Numbered from the stretch's first letter, positions 1 to 5,718 are shown. The stretch: DNA of 6,383 nt from Clostridium sp. (GCA_012511315.1 JAAZGI010000161.1:1-6383); one strand, 5' to 3'. A program made the numbers and translations. Notes: generated by a model not told the origin, from the sequence alone.

Positions 1-411
1 CCCTTACCGCTTCCTGCAAAACCAACCTTAATGATTTATGCAGCACCTGCTTCCCTTCTCTTGGCCGGCTACATGAGCTCAGCAAATTCAAAGAGTTTGC
101 CGATGGTTTATTTTATTTTAACTTTGTCTTTGCTTTTCTATGCCCTCAGCTTATTAAAGCTTCCTACCTTATTAAGCCTTCCTTTCGCGCCCAGCTATTC
201 TAGCTTTACCTTCCCCTTTGTCATCTCTAGCACTGCCGCACGTAGCACCTATCTATTTTTATCAGACACAAGTCAAGGGCCCCAGTGGCTTTCTTGGATT
301 GTTAAGATGCAGCCTTGGATCGCCTTAGCCTTATGCACCTACACTCTAATTCGGTTTGCACAATTTCAATTTACGCCACTTCCCATGGCAAAAACTGCAA
401 CCGTTAAGTAA
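1..411 (+). CDS. TDT-family (TehA/SLAC1-like) membrane transporter, C-terminal fragment
   Basis: The reading frame is open from the first base, so the gene is cut by the left edge. The first Met codon (position 31) is internal: the ten codons before it (PLPLPAKPTL) run straight into MIYAAPASLLLAGY. That 'P-A-K-P-T-L...APAS..LAGY' stretch, and the later FTFPFVISSTAARS segment, are typical of the C-terminal half of the tellurite-resistance/dicarboxylate transporter (TDT) family, whose members move dicarboxylates, sulfite or anions through a bundle of ten helices. About four hydrophobic helices are visible in the 136 codons, ending in a short polar tail. The family call rests on these remembered motifs and is good. 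The substrate cannot be read from this fragment. No hairpin follows the stop closely; the nearest is about 180 bp downstream. Base composition looks somewhat richer in G+C than the minus-strand genes to the right. Confidence 0.72.
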   Translation, partial: PLPLPAKPTLMIYAAPASLLLAGYMSSANSKSLPMVYFILTLSLLFYALSLLKLPTLLSLPFAPSYSSFTFPFVISSTAARSTYLFLSDTSQGPQWLSWIVKMQPWIALALCTYTLIRFAQFQFTPLPMAKTATVK

Positions 412-591
412 AACATTCACAGACACTCATCACAGCCACCGGTTTATATTGAATAGCCTAAATTGACCTATTTTTACCGTCTCACAAAACTAGTGAGCGT
501 TTCAATCCTCGTTTAACTCTTTAATGGACGGCAATTGAGAGTTGACACTTATTAAAAACACGTTAAGAACCATCGATATAGAATAATAAAC

Positions 592-649
592 AAAACCAGA
601 CCATAAAAACTCTAACTGTTTAAACATCAAGTTTTTATAGTCTGGTTTT
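592..649. terminator. Large hairpin, candidate bidirectional terminator
   Basis: AAAACCAGAC (592-601) pairs perfectly with GTCTGGTTTT (640-649). After one C/A mismatch, ATAAAAACT (603-611) pairs with AGTTTTTAT (630-638), giving 19 paired bases around an 18-nt loop. The loop itself carries the 10-bp palindrome TGTTTAAACA (617-626). A and T tracts at the base of the stem give a U-run on either strand, as in bidirectional terminators. It lies about 180 bp past the TDT stop, further than usual, so it could instead be a mobile palindromic repeat. Confidence 0.5.
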
Positions 650-677
650 AAGTTGAGAGACAAATCCTTATAAAGAG

Positions 678-855
678 TCAACGTCCTAACCCTTTATACT
701 CCAAAGCGCCTTTGTAGATATTTTTTATAATAGTCGTTTCACCAATGGATAATATCGGCTTATTCTTCACAAATACGTCATCTAACCTCCCACTAAGCTA
801 CAATATGTTTAGGAGCAAGCAGACAAATATTCTTATAGGATTCAAGCTCATTATT
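678..855 (-). pseudogene. Possible decayed coding sequence, unknown family
   Basis: On the minus strand, 797-678 is open for 39 codons and reads like real protein: it contains DDVFVKNKPILSIGETT, followed by IIKNIYKGALEYKGLGR and a stop. Its residues are rich in Lys, Gly, Ile and Asp with few Cys, Trp or His, and its codons favour a purine in position 1. A second frame (855-793) supplies a plausible N-terminal extension ending in CLLAPKHIVA, so joining them would need one frameshift. There is no start codon with a ribosome-binding site. The pattern 'GR.DD....NKP.L.IG..T.I' faintly recalls the N-terminal signature of MobA-like nucleotidyltransferases; this is speculation. Open runs of about 40 codons occur by chance in AT-rich DNA, so the call rests on composition only. 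Confidence 0.3.
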
Positions 856-943
856 TTATAGAACAGGCAATTCAAAGCCTTATCCAAAACTTTTTATCCA
901 ATCCCACTCTAAGACTCGACTAACATTTGCATAAGGAAAATAT

Positions 944-1444
944 ATGATAAAAATAATCGCCAATGATTTAATGCAAGATTACTCGTATTTTCTAAGCGAA
1001 CCCACCGGTGAAAACTTTCATCCGGAGTTTAAGCCTGAGCTAACCCCCAAAGAGATGCTTCATTTGGGGGTTTTCGGTGGCAAATATATGACTGACTGTA
1101 GAGCTGAATTTCCTGCAGATTGGTTTGTTAACGCCAAATTATCTCCAGATAAAAAAGATATTTCGTTAAATTATTTCAAGGTGGATGCTTCTCAACCTCT
1201 CAGTGAATGGAAGAAGAAAGGCTGGATTTATGATGAGGATCCCAGGGGATGGTTTCAGTGGTATTGTCGTTATTTTCTTGGACGTAGAATCCCTGACGAG
1301 GATCTAAGACAAATAAAACGCTGGAAAGCTTTCCGAAGGCATGCTGGTGCCGTTCGATCCAATTGCTCTGAATTGGATATGAGCTGTCGAAAGAAACAAC
1401 GACAGGCACTTCTACACTGGGCTTATGATAGTCGCAACATCTAA
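944..1444 (+). CDS. Conserved protein of unknown function, 166 aa
   Basis: A soluble 166-residue protein with no signal peptide or membrane helix. The start is supported by AAGGA at 933-937, six bases before the ATG. Motif-like blocks are visible: PELTPKEMLHLGVFGGKYMT (31-50), FPADWF (56-61), a Trp/Tyr-rich core DPRGWFQWYCRYFLGRR (99-115), a basic helix IKRWKAFRRH (124-133), and a C-terminal block with two Cys (141, 148) followed by RQALLHWAYDSR. I recall very similar proteins, always annotated as hypothetical, in diverse bacteria and some eukaryotes; no biochemical role is known to me. The aromatic and basic richness could suit nucleic-acid binding, but that is inference. It converges with the transporter gene at 1674 and appears to be transcribed alone, ending in the hairpin-rich junction. 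Confidence 0.85.
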   Translation: MIKIIANDLMQDYSYFLSEPTGENFHPEFKPELTPKEMLHLGVFGGKYMTDCRAEFPADWFVNAKLSPDKKDISLNYFKVDASQPLSEWKKKGWIYDEDPRGWFQWYCRYFLGRRIPDEDLRQIKRWKAFRRHAGAVRSNCSELDMSCRKKQRQALLHWAYDSRNI

Positions 1445-1467
1445 GAATAAGCAAAAAACAATCGAGT

Positions 1468-1582
1468 AGGCGACTAGCCATTAGCTAACTAGTCGACCTC
1501 CCACAGCCCTAAAGTTCAGTCCTTCCCGCTACTAGGGCAGACTAGGGACTTTAACCCCTAGATTGCGCCCATACAGGGCGCA
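1468..1582. repeat. Cluster of three hairpins between convergent genes
   Basis: Three inverted repeats lie head to tail. CGACTAG (1471-1477) pairs with CTAGTCG (1489-1495) around a loop holding the palindrome TTAGCTAA; flanking AGG and CCT add three more pairs past a one-base bulge. CTAGGG (1542-1547) pairs with CCCTAG (1556-1561). TGCGCCC (1564-1570) pairs with GGGCGCA (1576-1582) around ATACA. ACTAGGG also occurs as a direct repeat at 1531-1537 and 1541-1547. None of the three is followed by a U-run on the plus strand, so simple terminators do not explain them. The block is clearly more GC-rich than its surroundings. It may be a palindromic intergenic repeat or the 3' part of a structured RNA. 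Confidence 0.55.
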
Positions 1583-1586
1583 CAAA

Positions 1587-1624
1587 AAGACGATTTGGAA
1601 TCTGATTAGATTCCAAATAGTCTT
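1587..1624. terminator. Bidirectional rho-independent terminator
   Basis: ATTTGGAATCT (1593-1603) pairs perfectly with AGATTCCAAAT (1608-1618) around GATT. After one mismatch the stem continues with AAGAC (1587-1591) and GTCTT (1620-1624). On the minus strand the stem runs into GTCTTTTTG, a good U-tract about 50 nt past the stop of the transporter gene. On the plus strand it runs into GTCTTATTTT, so it can also stop transcription from the gene at 944. Confidence 0.82.
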
Positions 1625-1673
1625 ATTTTCTGCCACTATTATTATTGTATCTTTATTAGTTTGAATGAAACTT

Positions 1674-2918
1674 CTACATTTCTACTTGAAGCTGGTCTGT
1701 AGCTACAACTTCTTCAGGCTCTTTTTTACCTTTAAGTATAAATTTCTTATAATAACTATCCACAATAACAGCTATTGCGTTATCCCCTGATATATTTGCT
1801 GCCGTTCCAAAACTATCTTGTGTCAGATATAGGGTAATCAACAATTGTCCCATAGTCCCAGTTGGGTCAATACCTACTAGAGTCACAAAGGGAAGAGCAC
1901 TCATGATTGCTCCACCTGGCGCTCCAGGAGCAGCTACCATTGCTACACCCAACATAGCAACAAAACCAGCCATTAAACCAAATCCATGGGGCATTCCATT
2001 CATCAGTAGAACCGCAGTAACGATACTAGTGACTGTAATAATACTTCCGGAAAGATGGATTGTTGCACACAGCGGAATAGTAAAGTCTCTAATTTGTTTT
2101 GAAACTTTATTTTTCTTAGCTGACTCTAAATTCACTGGAATCGTAGCAGCCGAAGACTGCGTTCCAATGGCTGTGATGTAAGCAGGGATCTGGTTTTTAA
2201 TCAAAGTCACTGGGTTTTTCTTACCAATAACACCTGCAATAACGAACTGTCCTACAATGTAGAGGATGTGCAGAATGATAATGATGAGGAACACCTTCCA
2301 GAAAATTGACAGTACCGGAAATACCGATCCTGAAAAGCTAAGATTCAAGAAGTTTCCGAAAATATAAAGTGGAAGTCCTGGGATAATTAGCGTGTTTAGT
2401 ATCTTTGTAATTATAATTCCGAACTCAGAAAATAAATTATACATGGTTTCGCCCTTACCCTGTCCTTTTAACCATGAAATACTGATTCCGAACATGAAGG
2501 CAAAGACAATAGCACCTGTGACATCCAGTAGTGGGTCCAGAGGAATGGAGAACAAAGGAGTTAATTCGGCTCCAGTTTCAGTTAGCTTTTCCACCAAGTC
2601 TGAACTGATAAAGCTTGGGAAAATTGTACTTGCAACAAAGTAAGCTATAATACCCGCTAATAGGGTTGAACCGTAGGCAATTGCCGTGGTAATTCCTAGA
2701 AGCTTTCCTGCTCCTTCTGTTAAGTCGGCAATACCAACAATGACAAAACCTATTATCATCAAAGGAATGATAAAGGATAGGATGCTGCTGAATATTTTGG
2801 AATAAGTGATTGGGATCCGCAGGAGAAACTCAGGGATAAAGTTGAGTTGTCCAATTAAAACACCAAGCACAATTGCAATAATTAGTTTTGGTACGAGACC
2901 TATTTTCTTCTTTTCCAT
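1674..2918 (-). CDS. SLC1-family (DAACS) cation:amino-acid symporter, SstT-like signature
   Basis: A 414-residue polytopic membrane protein, the usual length for bacterial sodium- or proton-coupled glutamate/neutral amino-acid symporters. The start has AAAGGA about 8 bases upstream. Family landmarks appear in order: re-entrant hairpin 1 with TQSSAATIPV (253-262), helix 7 with PLCATIHLSGS (282-292), hairpin 2 with AAPGAPGGA (329-337) and helix 8 with QDSFGTAANISGDN (367-380). Against archaeal GltPh, the helix-8 residues Asp394, Thr398, Asn401 and Asp405 are kept (D368, T372, N375, D379). The Arg that grips the acidic side chain (Arg397) is Gly371, and the helix-7 NMDG motif reads HLSG, so its sodium-site Asp312 is Ser290. 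E. coli SstT, as I recall it, also lacks the Arg and has Ala for the Asp. A small neutral substrate such as serine or threonine is therefore more likely than a dicarboxylate. It is probably monocistronic, closed by the terminator at 1587-1624. Confidence 0.88.
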   Translation of the reverse strand: MEKKKIGLVPKLIIAIVLGVLIGQLNFIPEFLLRIPITYSKIFSSILSFIIPLMIIGFVIVGIADLTEGAGKLLGITTAIAYGSTLLAGIIAYFVASTIFPSFISSDLVEKLTETGAELTPLFSIPLDPLLDVTGAIVFAFMFGISISWLKGQGKGETMYNLFSEFGIIITKILNTLIIPGLPLYIFGNFLNLSFSGSVFPVLSIFWKVFLIIIILHILYIVGQFVIAGVIGKKNPVTLIKNQIPAYITAIGTQSSAATIPVNLESAKKNKVSKQIRDFTIPLCATIHLSGSIITVTSIVTAVLLMNGMPHGFGLMAGFVAMLGVAMVAAPGAPGGAIMSALPFVTLVGIDPTGTMGQLLITLYLTQDSFGTAANISGDNAIAVIVDSYYKKFILKGKKEPEEVVATDQLQVEM

Positions 2919-2970
2919 ATTAATAATCCTTTTCTTTACTTTATTTTAGATTTAATAAAACACAAGTAAA

Positions 2971-2999
2971 ATCGTACTAAAACTTGACGCTAAGGGCAA
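2971..2999 (-). promoter_or_regulatory. Weak sigma-A-like promoter candidate for the symporter
   Basis: On the minus strand TTGCCC (2999-2994) is separated by 17 bases from TACGAT (2976-2971). It matches three of six -35 and four of six -10 consensus bases, and would start transcription about 45 bases before the symporter ATG. AT-rich DNA throws up such matches often, so this is a candidate only. Confidence 0.22.
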
Positions 3000-3074
3000 A
3001 CCCCCTTTTTCTTCCATTTATAGATTCATTAAATTTTAGGCGCCTTTTTCCACTTCTACGAAATTATTTAATTG

Positions 3075-3092
3075 CACTCAATCAATTGAGTG
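3075..3092. promoter_or_regulatory. 18-bp dyad, possible operator
   Basis: CACTCAA (3075-3081) and TTGAGTG (3086-3092) form a perfect inverted repeat around TCAA, about 157 bp upstream of the symporter start. No U-run follows on either strand, so a terminator is unlikely. The size suits the binding site of a dimeric regulator. Which regulator is unknown. Confidence 0.35.
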
Positions 3093-3300
3093 ATATCCGT
3101 TTATTAATTTATCCGAACTATTATTTTAATACTTTGTTAATATTTAAAATCCTTTAAAATCCATGGTCCTAATTTCATTTTAAAAGGTGCTTCAAATAGT
3201 TTTTAAAGATTTAACCATTTCCTTTTTTTATGACAGTCTTTTTTTCCTAGGTATAATTACTCTTTAATAATAAAATCTCATTCTTCTCAAAACCTTCAGA

Positions 3301-3359
3301 ATATAAACAGTCAGACTATAAACAGTCAGACTATAAACAGTCAGAATAAAACAGTCAGA
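3301..3359. repeat. Four tandem 15-bp non-coding repeats
   Basis: The unit (A/C)TATAAACAGTCAGA occurs at 3301-3315, 3316-3330 and 3331-3345, with a 14-base copy at 3346-3359 that has lost a base in the TATAAA part. The second and third copies are identical and the first differs by one base. The copies contain stop codons, so they are not part of a protein. They resemble iteron-like or minisatellite arrays; there is no neighbouring replication gene to support an origin. Confidence 0.85.
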
Positions 3360-3369
3360 ATACAAATAA

Positions 3370-3417
3370 TTATACTCGTTGCGTATCGTTTCATTTGCTG
3401 ATAAGCAACGAGTATAA
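3370..3417 (-). terminator. 13-bp inverted repeat with long loop, candidate terminator
   Basis: TTATACTCGTTGC (3370-3382) pairs perfectly with GCAACGAGTATAA (3405-3417) around a 22-base loop. On the minus strand the stem is followed by TTATTTGTATT, moderately U-rich, about 80 nt past the lipoprotein stop. The loop is longer than in most intrinsic terminators, so it may form a second, backup stop signal or another kind of structured site. Confidence 0.45.
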
Positions 3418-3446
3418 AAGTTTATTTATTCTTTTATGCTACTCAA

Positions 3447-3474
3447 CTGGTAAGGGGTTCTAAGCCCTTACCAG
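3447..3474 (-). terminator. Hairpin just behind the lipoprotein gene
   Basis: CTGGTAAGGG (3447-3456) pairs perfectly with CCCTTACCAG (3465-3474), loop of 8 bases. It lies 24 nt past the stop of the lipoprotein gene. No U-run follows on the minus strand, so it may protect the 3' end or assist the hairpin at 3370-3417 and not terminate alone. Confidence 0.5.
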
Positions 3475-3497
3475 AACGCCATACCATAAAAACTAAC

Positions 3498-4916
3498 TCA
3501 ATCCACAATCGCGTCTGAATATTCTGCCTTGTAGGCATCATAACTAGGTGGAAGAGGATCTACATCTTCACGCCAGCCTGTACCTTTTTCTCTAATGAAA
3601 AACCGAACATCAGCTGTCCTTCCTTCATTATCTAAATAAGAGTGGAAAATATCTAGGGACCCTTCGATATATTCGGTCATCAACATCCATTCGGCGTCTT
3701 CCGTTAAACTTTGATCCACACCACTGTCATCAATATCCACCCAACTATCGCCTTCTCCAATAACAGGCTTTAGCCATCTTGTTTCTGCCTCATCAATATA
3801 AAAGGACAAAATGGGATGACTGGTCAGATCCTCATCCAACCAAAGCTCAAAATAGCTATTGCCTGAAGTATCCTTATCCGTATAACCCCAAACGTCATAC
3901 TCGACTTCTTCAAAGTCAAAGCCCACACAATTAGTAATTTGGGCAACTCCATACCACTCGGCAGGAATTTGAATTTGCCCAAGAGGTTTAATGCCCCAGC
4001 CAACATAGTCGGTTGATAAACTCTCCCCTCCTGGATCTTCTGGGTTTTCAGATTTCTCCTCTGCAGCTGGACTACCTTCTTTGGCAAAATAGTAGTCCAT
4101 ACCAACATCTAAAGTAATCCTCTCTTCATCCTCAACCCTTCCTGTATAGTTGAGTTTACTCATTGCCCCTTCAACGGAAACCTCAAAAAATATTTTGTCT
4201 GCTTCTTGTGTCCAGGTGAAACTTTCTTCGTTTATTCCTAAAAACCATTGACCTGTACCATCCACCTTTAGCTTAAGCCACTCTCCGTTGGGATCTAGTT
4301 TCGTCCCTAGCGCCTCAGAACCTATTCCCACGTAATCTCCAGTTAGAGAGCTATCGGTAGGAGGCTCTAAATTTCCAGTTGCCTCTCCCCCTGTCGCTTC
4401 TCCTCCGGTTACTACTCCTCCGGTTACTTCTCCTCCAGCTGCTTCTCCTCCAGCTGCTTCTCCTCCAGCTGCTTCTCCTCCAGCTGCTTCTCCTGAAGAG
4501 CCACCATCCGTTTTCTCAAACACGTACTTGAGACCCCACACGTCTAATTCAAATTCATTTTTCTCACTATTCCATGTCGCTTTATAGGTTTCTTCCTGGT
4601 CTCCATGTTCAGAATCTATCCATTTTTCAATAATAGTAAGCTTATCCCCTTTAATTTTCCACTCAATGTCATTTTCTAGGGCATAAATCCATTTGCCTGT
4701 TCCGTCCGGCTTAAACTCCATTACGCCAAATCCTTCACTTTCATCCACCGCTCGCATTCCTTGGTCATCCGCTTTGTCTGCTAATGTATTCTTATAAACT
4801 CCTTTTGGACCAGCGTCATCTGTCTTTGTGCCAGCTCCACATGAGCCAAGGCTAAATACCATGACCAAGATCATAAGTAGAGCAACTACTTTTGTCTTTC
4901 CAAATAGATTTATCAT
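3498..4916 (-). CDS. Repeat-bearing surface lipoprotein with three related modules
   Basis: A 472-residue exported lipoprotein. AGGAGG seven bases before the ATG fixes the start. The signal peptide has a Lys-flanked hydrophobic core and a lipobox SLGSC, with lipidated Cys26. Module A (about 39-135) and module B (about 193-280) look duplicated: both carry (K)x(D)GTG(K/Q)W, then an aromatic-Trp strand (IEWKIKGDKL in A, FTWTQEADKI in B), and end in LDVxG(L/M)xYxF. They resemble small beta-rich, lipocalin-like domains. Module C (about 302-472) starts like B (DYVGxGxxxLG) and then diverges into an acidic, Trp-rich region. Modules A and B are joined by eight GE(A/V)(A/T)G-type pentapeptides (142-181). 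The protein is strongly acidic. No enzyme motif is seen; surface ligand binding is inference. It has its own candidate promoter and hairpins behind it. I recognise no named family. Confidence 0.85.
   Translation of the reverse strand: MINLFGKTKVVALLMILVMVFSLGSCGAGTKTDDAGPKGVYKNTLADKADDQGMRAVDESEGFGVMEFKPDGTGKWIYALENDIEWKIKGDKLTIIEKWIDSEHGDQEETYKATWNSEKNEFELDVWGLKYVFEKTDGGSSGEAAGGEAAGGEAAGGEAAGGEVTGGVVTGGEATGGEATGNLEPPTDSSLTGDYVGIGSEALGTKLDPNGEWLKLKVDGTGQWFLGINEESFTWTQEADKIFFEVSVEGAMSKLNYTGRVEDEERITLDVGMDYYFAKEGSPAAEEKSENPEDPGGESLSTDYVGWGIKPLGQIQIPAEWYGVAQITNCVGFDFEEVEYDVWGYTDKDTSGNSYFELWLDEDLTSHPILSFYIDEAETRWLKPVIGEGDSWVDIDDSGVDQSLTEDAEWMLMTEYIEGSLDIFHSYLDNEGRTADVRFFIREKGTGWREDVDPLPPSYDAYKAEYSDAIVD
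4374..4493 (-). repeat. In-frame 15-bp minisatellite in the lipoprotein gene
   Basis: Eight 15-bp units encode the pentapeptides at residues 142-181. The four N-terminal units (4434-4493) are identical at the DNA level, each encoding GEAAG. The four C-terminal units (4374-4433) have drifted to GEVTG, GVVTG, GEATG and GEATG. Identical copies beside diverged ones suggest recent slippage or unequal exchange, and copy-number change would keep the frame. Confidence 0.93.
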
Positions 4917-5010
4917 TTTCTTTCCTCCTGGTGTTGATTAATCTTTCAAGTCACATAACTATATGCCATCTTATTCCACGTAAGAATCCCTCTCCCATAA
5001 TTCAACATCA

Positions 5011-5040
5011 ATAATTGAAGATACTTCTCGACTACGTCAA
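5011..5040 (-). promoter_or_regulatory. Candidate sigma-A promoter for the lipoprotein gene
   Basis: On the minus strand TTGACG (5040-5035) is followed after 18 bases by AATTAT (5016-5011). It matches five of six -35 bases and four of six -10 bases, and leaves an untranslated leader of roughly 90 nt before the AGGAGG site. It supports separate transcription of the lipoprotein gene. A 6-bp hairpin (ATGGTC/GACCAT, 5094-5110) lies upstream of it. Confidence 0.4.
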
Positions 5041-5195
5041 GCTTTCAGTTTCTTTATAGATCTGTCCAATAGATCAGACCTAAATCTTTCGATATGGTCT
5101 TGATGACCATCTCTCTAGCTTAAATTAACAATTGGGATTCTTAAAAAATCGCATAAATTAGAAGTAACAACCCTTATCAAAAAAATAATTAGAAA

Positions 5196-5606
5196 TTAAG
5201 CAACTGCGATATCTTTTTCAAGTTCTTTTAATCCATAGATGTAAAGGACTGGTACTATTAAATTAATAACTAGTGCCCACATGTTAAAAGATTCCCCGCT
5301 TAGCTGACCTACCACGATAGAAATAAAGGTAAGAATGATAATAAGCACACCATATACTATATTTTTGCTAGCACACTCTGGTGACTTACAAGCTTTTAAC
5401 CCCTTTACGCCCGCTGTTATTTGGATAATGGAAGAAATAACTACTAAGCTGATTGCAACATACAACAGAGTCATCTCTCCTGTTACTTGAAACGCCAAAC
5501 CCAGGGTTAACGTGCCAATAAAACCAATGACTCCTGCAATAGCTGCAATGATGCCACCAATAATCATTAGTATCGAAGTACCTTTTACAAATTTTTTCCC
5601 TTTCAT
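5196..5606 (-). CDS. Small four-helix membrane protein of unknown function, 136 aa
   Basis: Four hydrophobic segments are visible at about residues 12-40, 46-66, 83-102 and 109-126, with a basic N-terminus (MKGKKFVKG) and a short acidic C-terminal tail. A polar loop with two Cys, KACKSPEC (71-78), lies between helices 2 and 3. The pattern resembles the many small, poorly described four-helix proteins of Firmicutes; I cannot name the family or a function. An upstream in-frame ATG (5624) would add six residues, but it has no ribosome-binding site. The ATG at 5606 follows AGAGGGAG with a 5-base gap and is the better start. A candidate promoter lies just upstream. Behind the stop is only an AT-rich hairpin-like TTAATTTCTAATTA followed by seven T's, a weak terminator, so some read-through toward the lipoprotein gene is possible. 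Confidence 0.75.
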   Translation of the reverse strand: MKGKKFVKGTSILMIIGGIIAAIAGVIGFIGTLTLGLAFQVTGEMTLLYVAISLVVISSIIQITAGVKGLKACKSPECASKNIVYGVLIIILTFISIVVGQLSGESFNMWALVINLIVPVLYIYGLKELEKDIAVA

Positions 5607-5611
5607 GACAA

Positions 5612-5619
5612 CTCCCTCT
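5612..5619 (-). promoter_or_regulatory. Ribosome-binding site that sets the start at 5606
   Basis: AGAGGGAG on the minus strand contains the core GGAG and ends 5 bases before ATG 5606. It lies inside the first codons of the longer frame that would begin at 5624, whose own upstream sequence is only A/T-rich. This favours the shorter 136-residue protein. Confidence 0.65.
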
Positions 5620-5641
5620 TTCATTTTTTTAGTTTTAAAGC

Positions 5642-5670
5642 TTTTTATCAGTTACATTACAATCAAACAA
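5642..5670 (-). promoter_or_regulatory. Promoter candidate for the four-helix protein gene
   Basis: TTGTTT (5670-5665) and TAAAAA (5647-5642) on the minus strand are 17 bases apart. Three of six -35 and four of six -10 bases match. The spacing and the distance to the gene (about 30 nt of leader before ATG 5606) fit, but the match is modest. Confidence 0.32.
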
Positions 5671-5718
5671 TAAGCTAGACTGAAAAACCATTAGCTGTTG
5701 TCTCCCTGAACATATCTG

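Larger units (their letters stand above)
412..943. other. Intergenic gap with a large hairpin and a possible gene remnant
   Basis: No intact gene of convincing length lies between the TDT fragment and the gene at 944. The gap holds the hairpin at 592-649 and a possible decayed minus-strand reading frame at 678-855, both listed separately. A short minus-strand open frame at 502-627 (41 codons) has no ribosome-binding site and runs through the hairpin, so it is not called. A TTGACA hexamer at 542-547 has no -10 partner at a proper distance. A 5-bp inverted repeat (CTCAC/GTGAG) at 481-497 is too short to interpret. A promoter for the gene at 944 must lie here but I cannot place it with confidence. 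Confidence 0.6.
2919..3497. other. Long AT-rich intergenic region upstream of the symporter
   Basis: No gene is visible in these 579 bp. It holds, from the symporter start outward, a weak promoter candidate (2971-2999), an 18-bp dyad (3075-3092), a tandem pair of TTTAAAATCC (3143-3152 and 3153-3162), long T-runs around 3221-3246, the 15-bp tandem repeats (3301-3359) and two hairpins behind the lipoprotein gene. A 21-codon frame starting at ATG 3017 on the minus strand has no ribosome-binding site and is not called. Confidence 0.6.

Noticed and set aside
502..627. 41-codon minus-strand frame with a hydrophobic stretch
   Set aside because: It has no ribosome-binding site, and it runs through one arm of the hairpin at 592-649, which explains that sequence better.
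1200..1481. 93-codon open frame on the minus strand
   Set aside because: It is antisense to the well-supported gene at 944-1444, has no ribosome-binding site and has an unnatural composition.
1903..2643. Two open frames on the plus strand (1903-2181 and 2392-2643)
   Set aside because: Both are antisense shadows of the symporter gene, whose family motifs are clear on the minus strand.
3029..3045. Palindrome AGGCGCCT flanked by A and T runs
   Set aside because: It has no loop, so it cannot form a stable hairpin, and eight-base palindromes are common.
3301..3359. CRISPR array or plasmid iterons
   Set aside because: The 15-bp units are directly adjacent with no spacers, and no cas or replication-initiator gene is nearby.
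3824..4108. 94-codon open frame on the minus strand
   Set aside because: It is an out-of-frame shadow inside the lipoprotein gene, without a ribosome-binding site.
5061..5110. T-box or other riboswitch upstream of the lipoprotein gene
   Set aside because: Only short hairpins are present, the T-box core motif is absent, and the region lies upstream of the candidate promoter.
4971..5114. Protein-like minus-strand reading of 46 codons with one internal TGA (DGHQDHIERFRSDLLDRS, later SREVSSIIDVELWERDSY)
   Set aside because: It could be another gene remnant, but it overlaps the candidate promoter, lacks a start, and runs of this length are expected by chance in AT-rich DNA. It is recorded here because the composition is suggestive.
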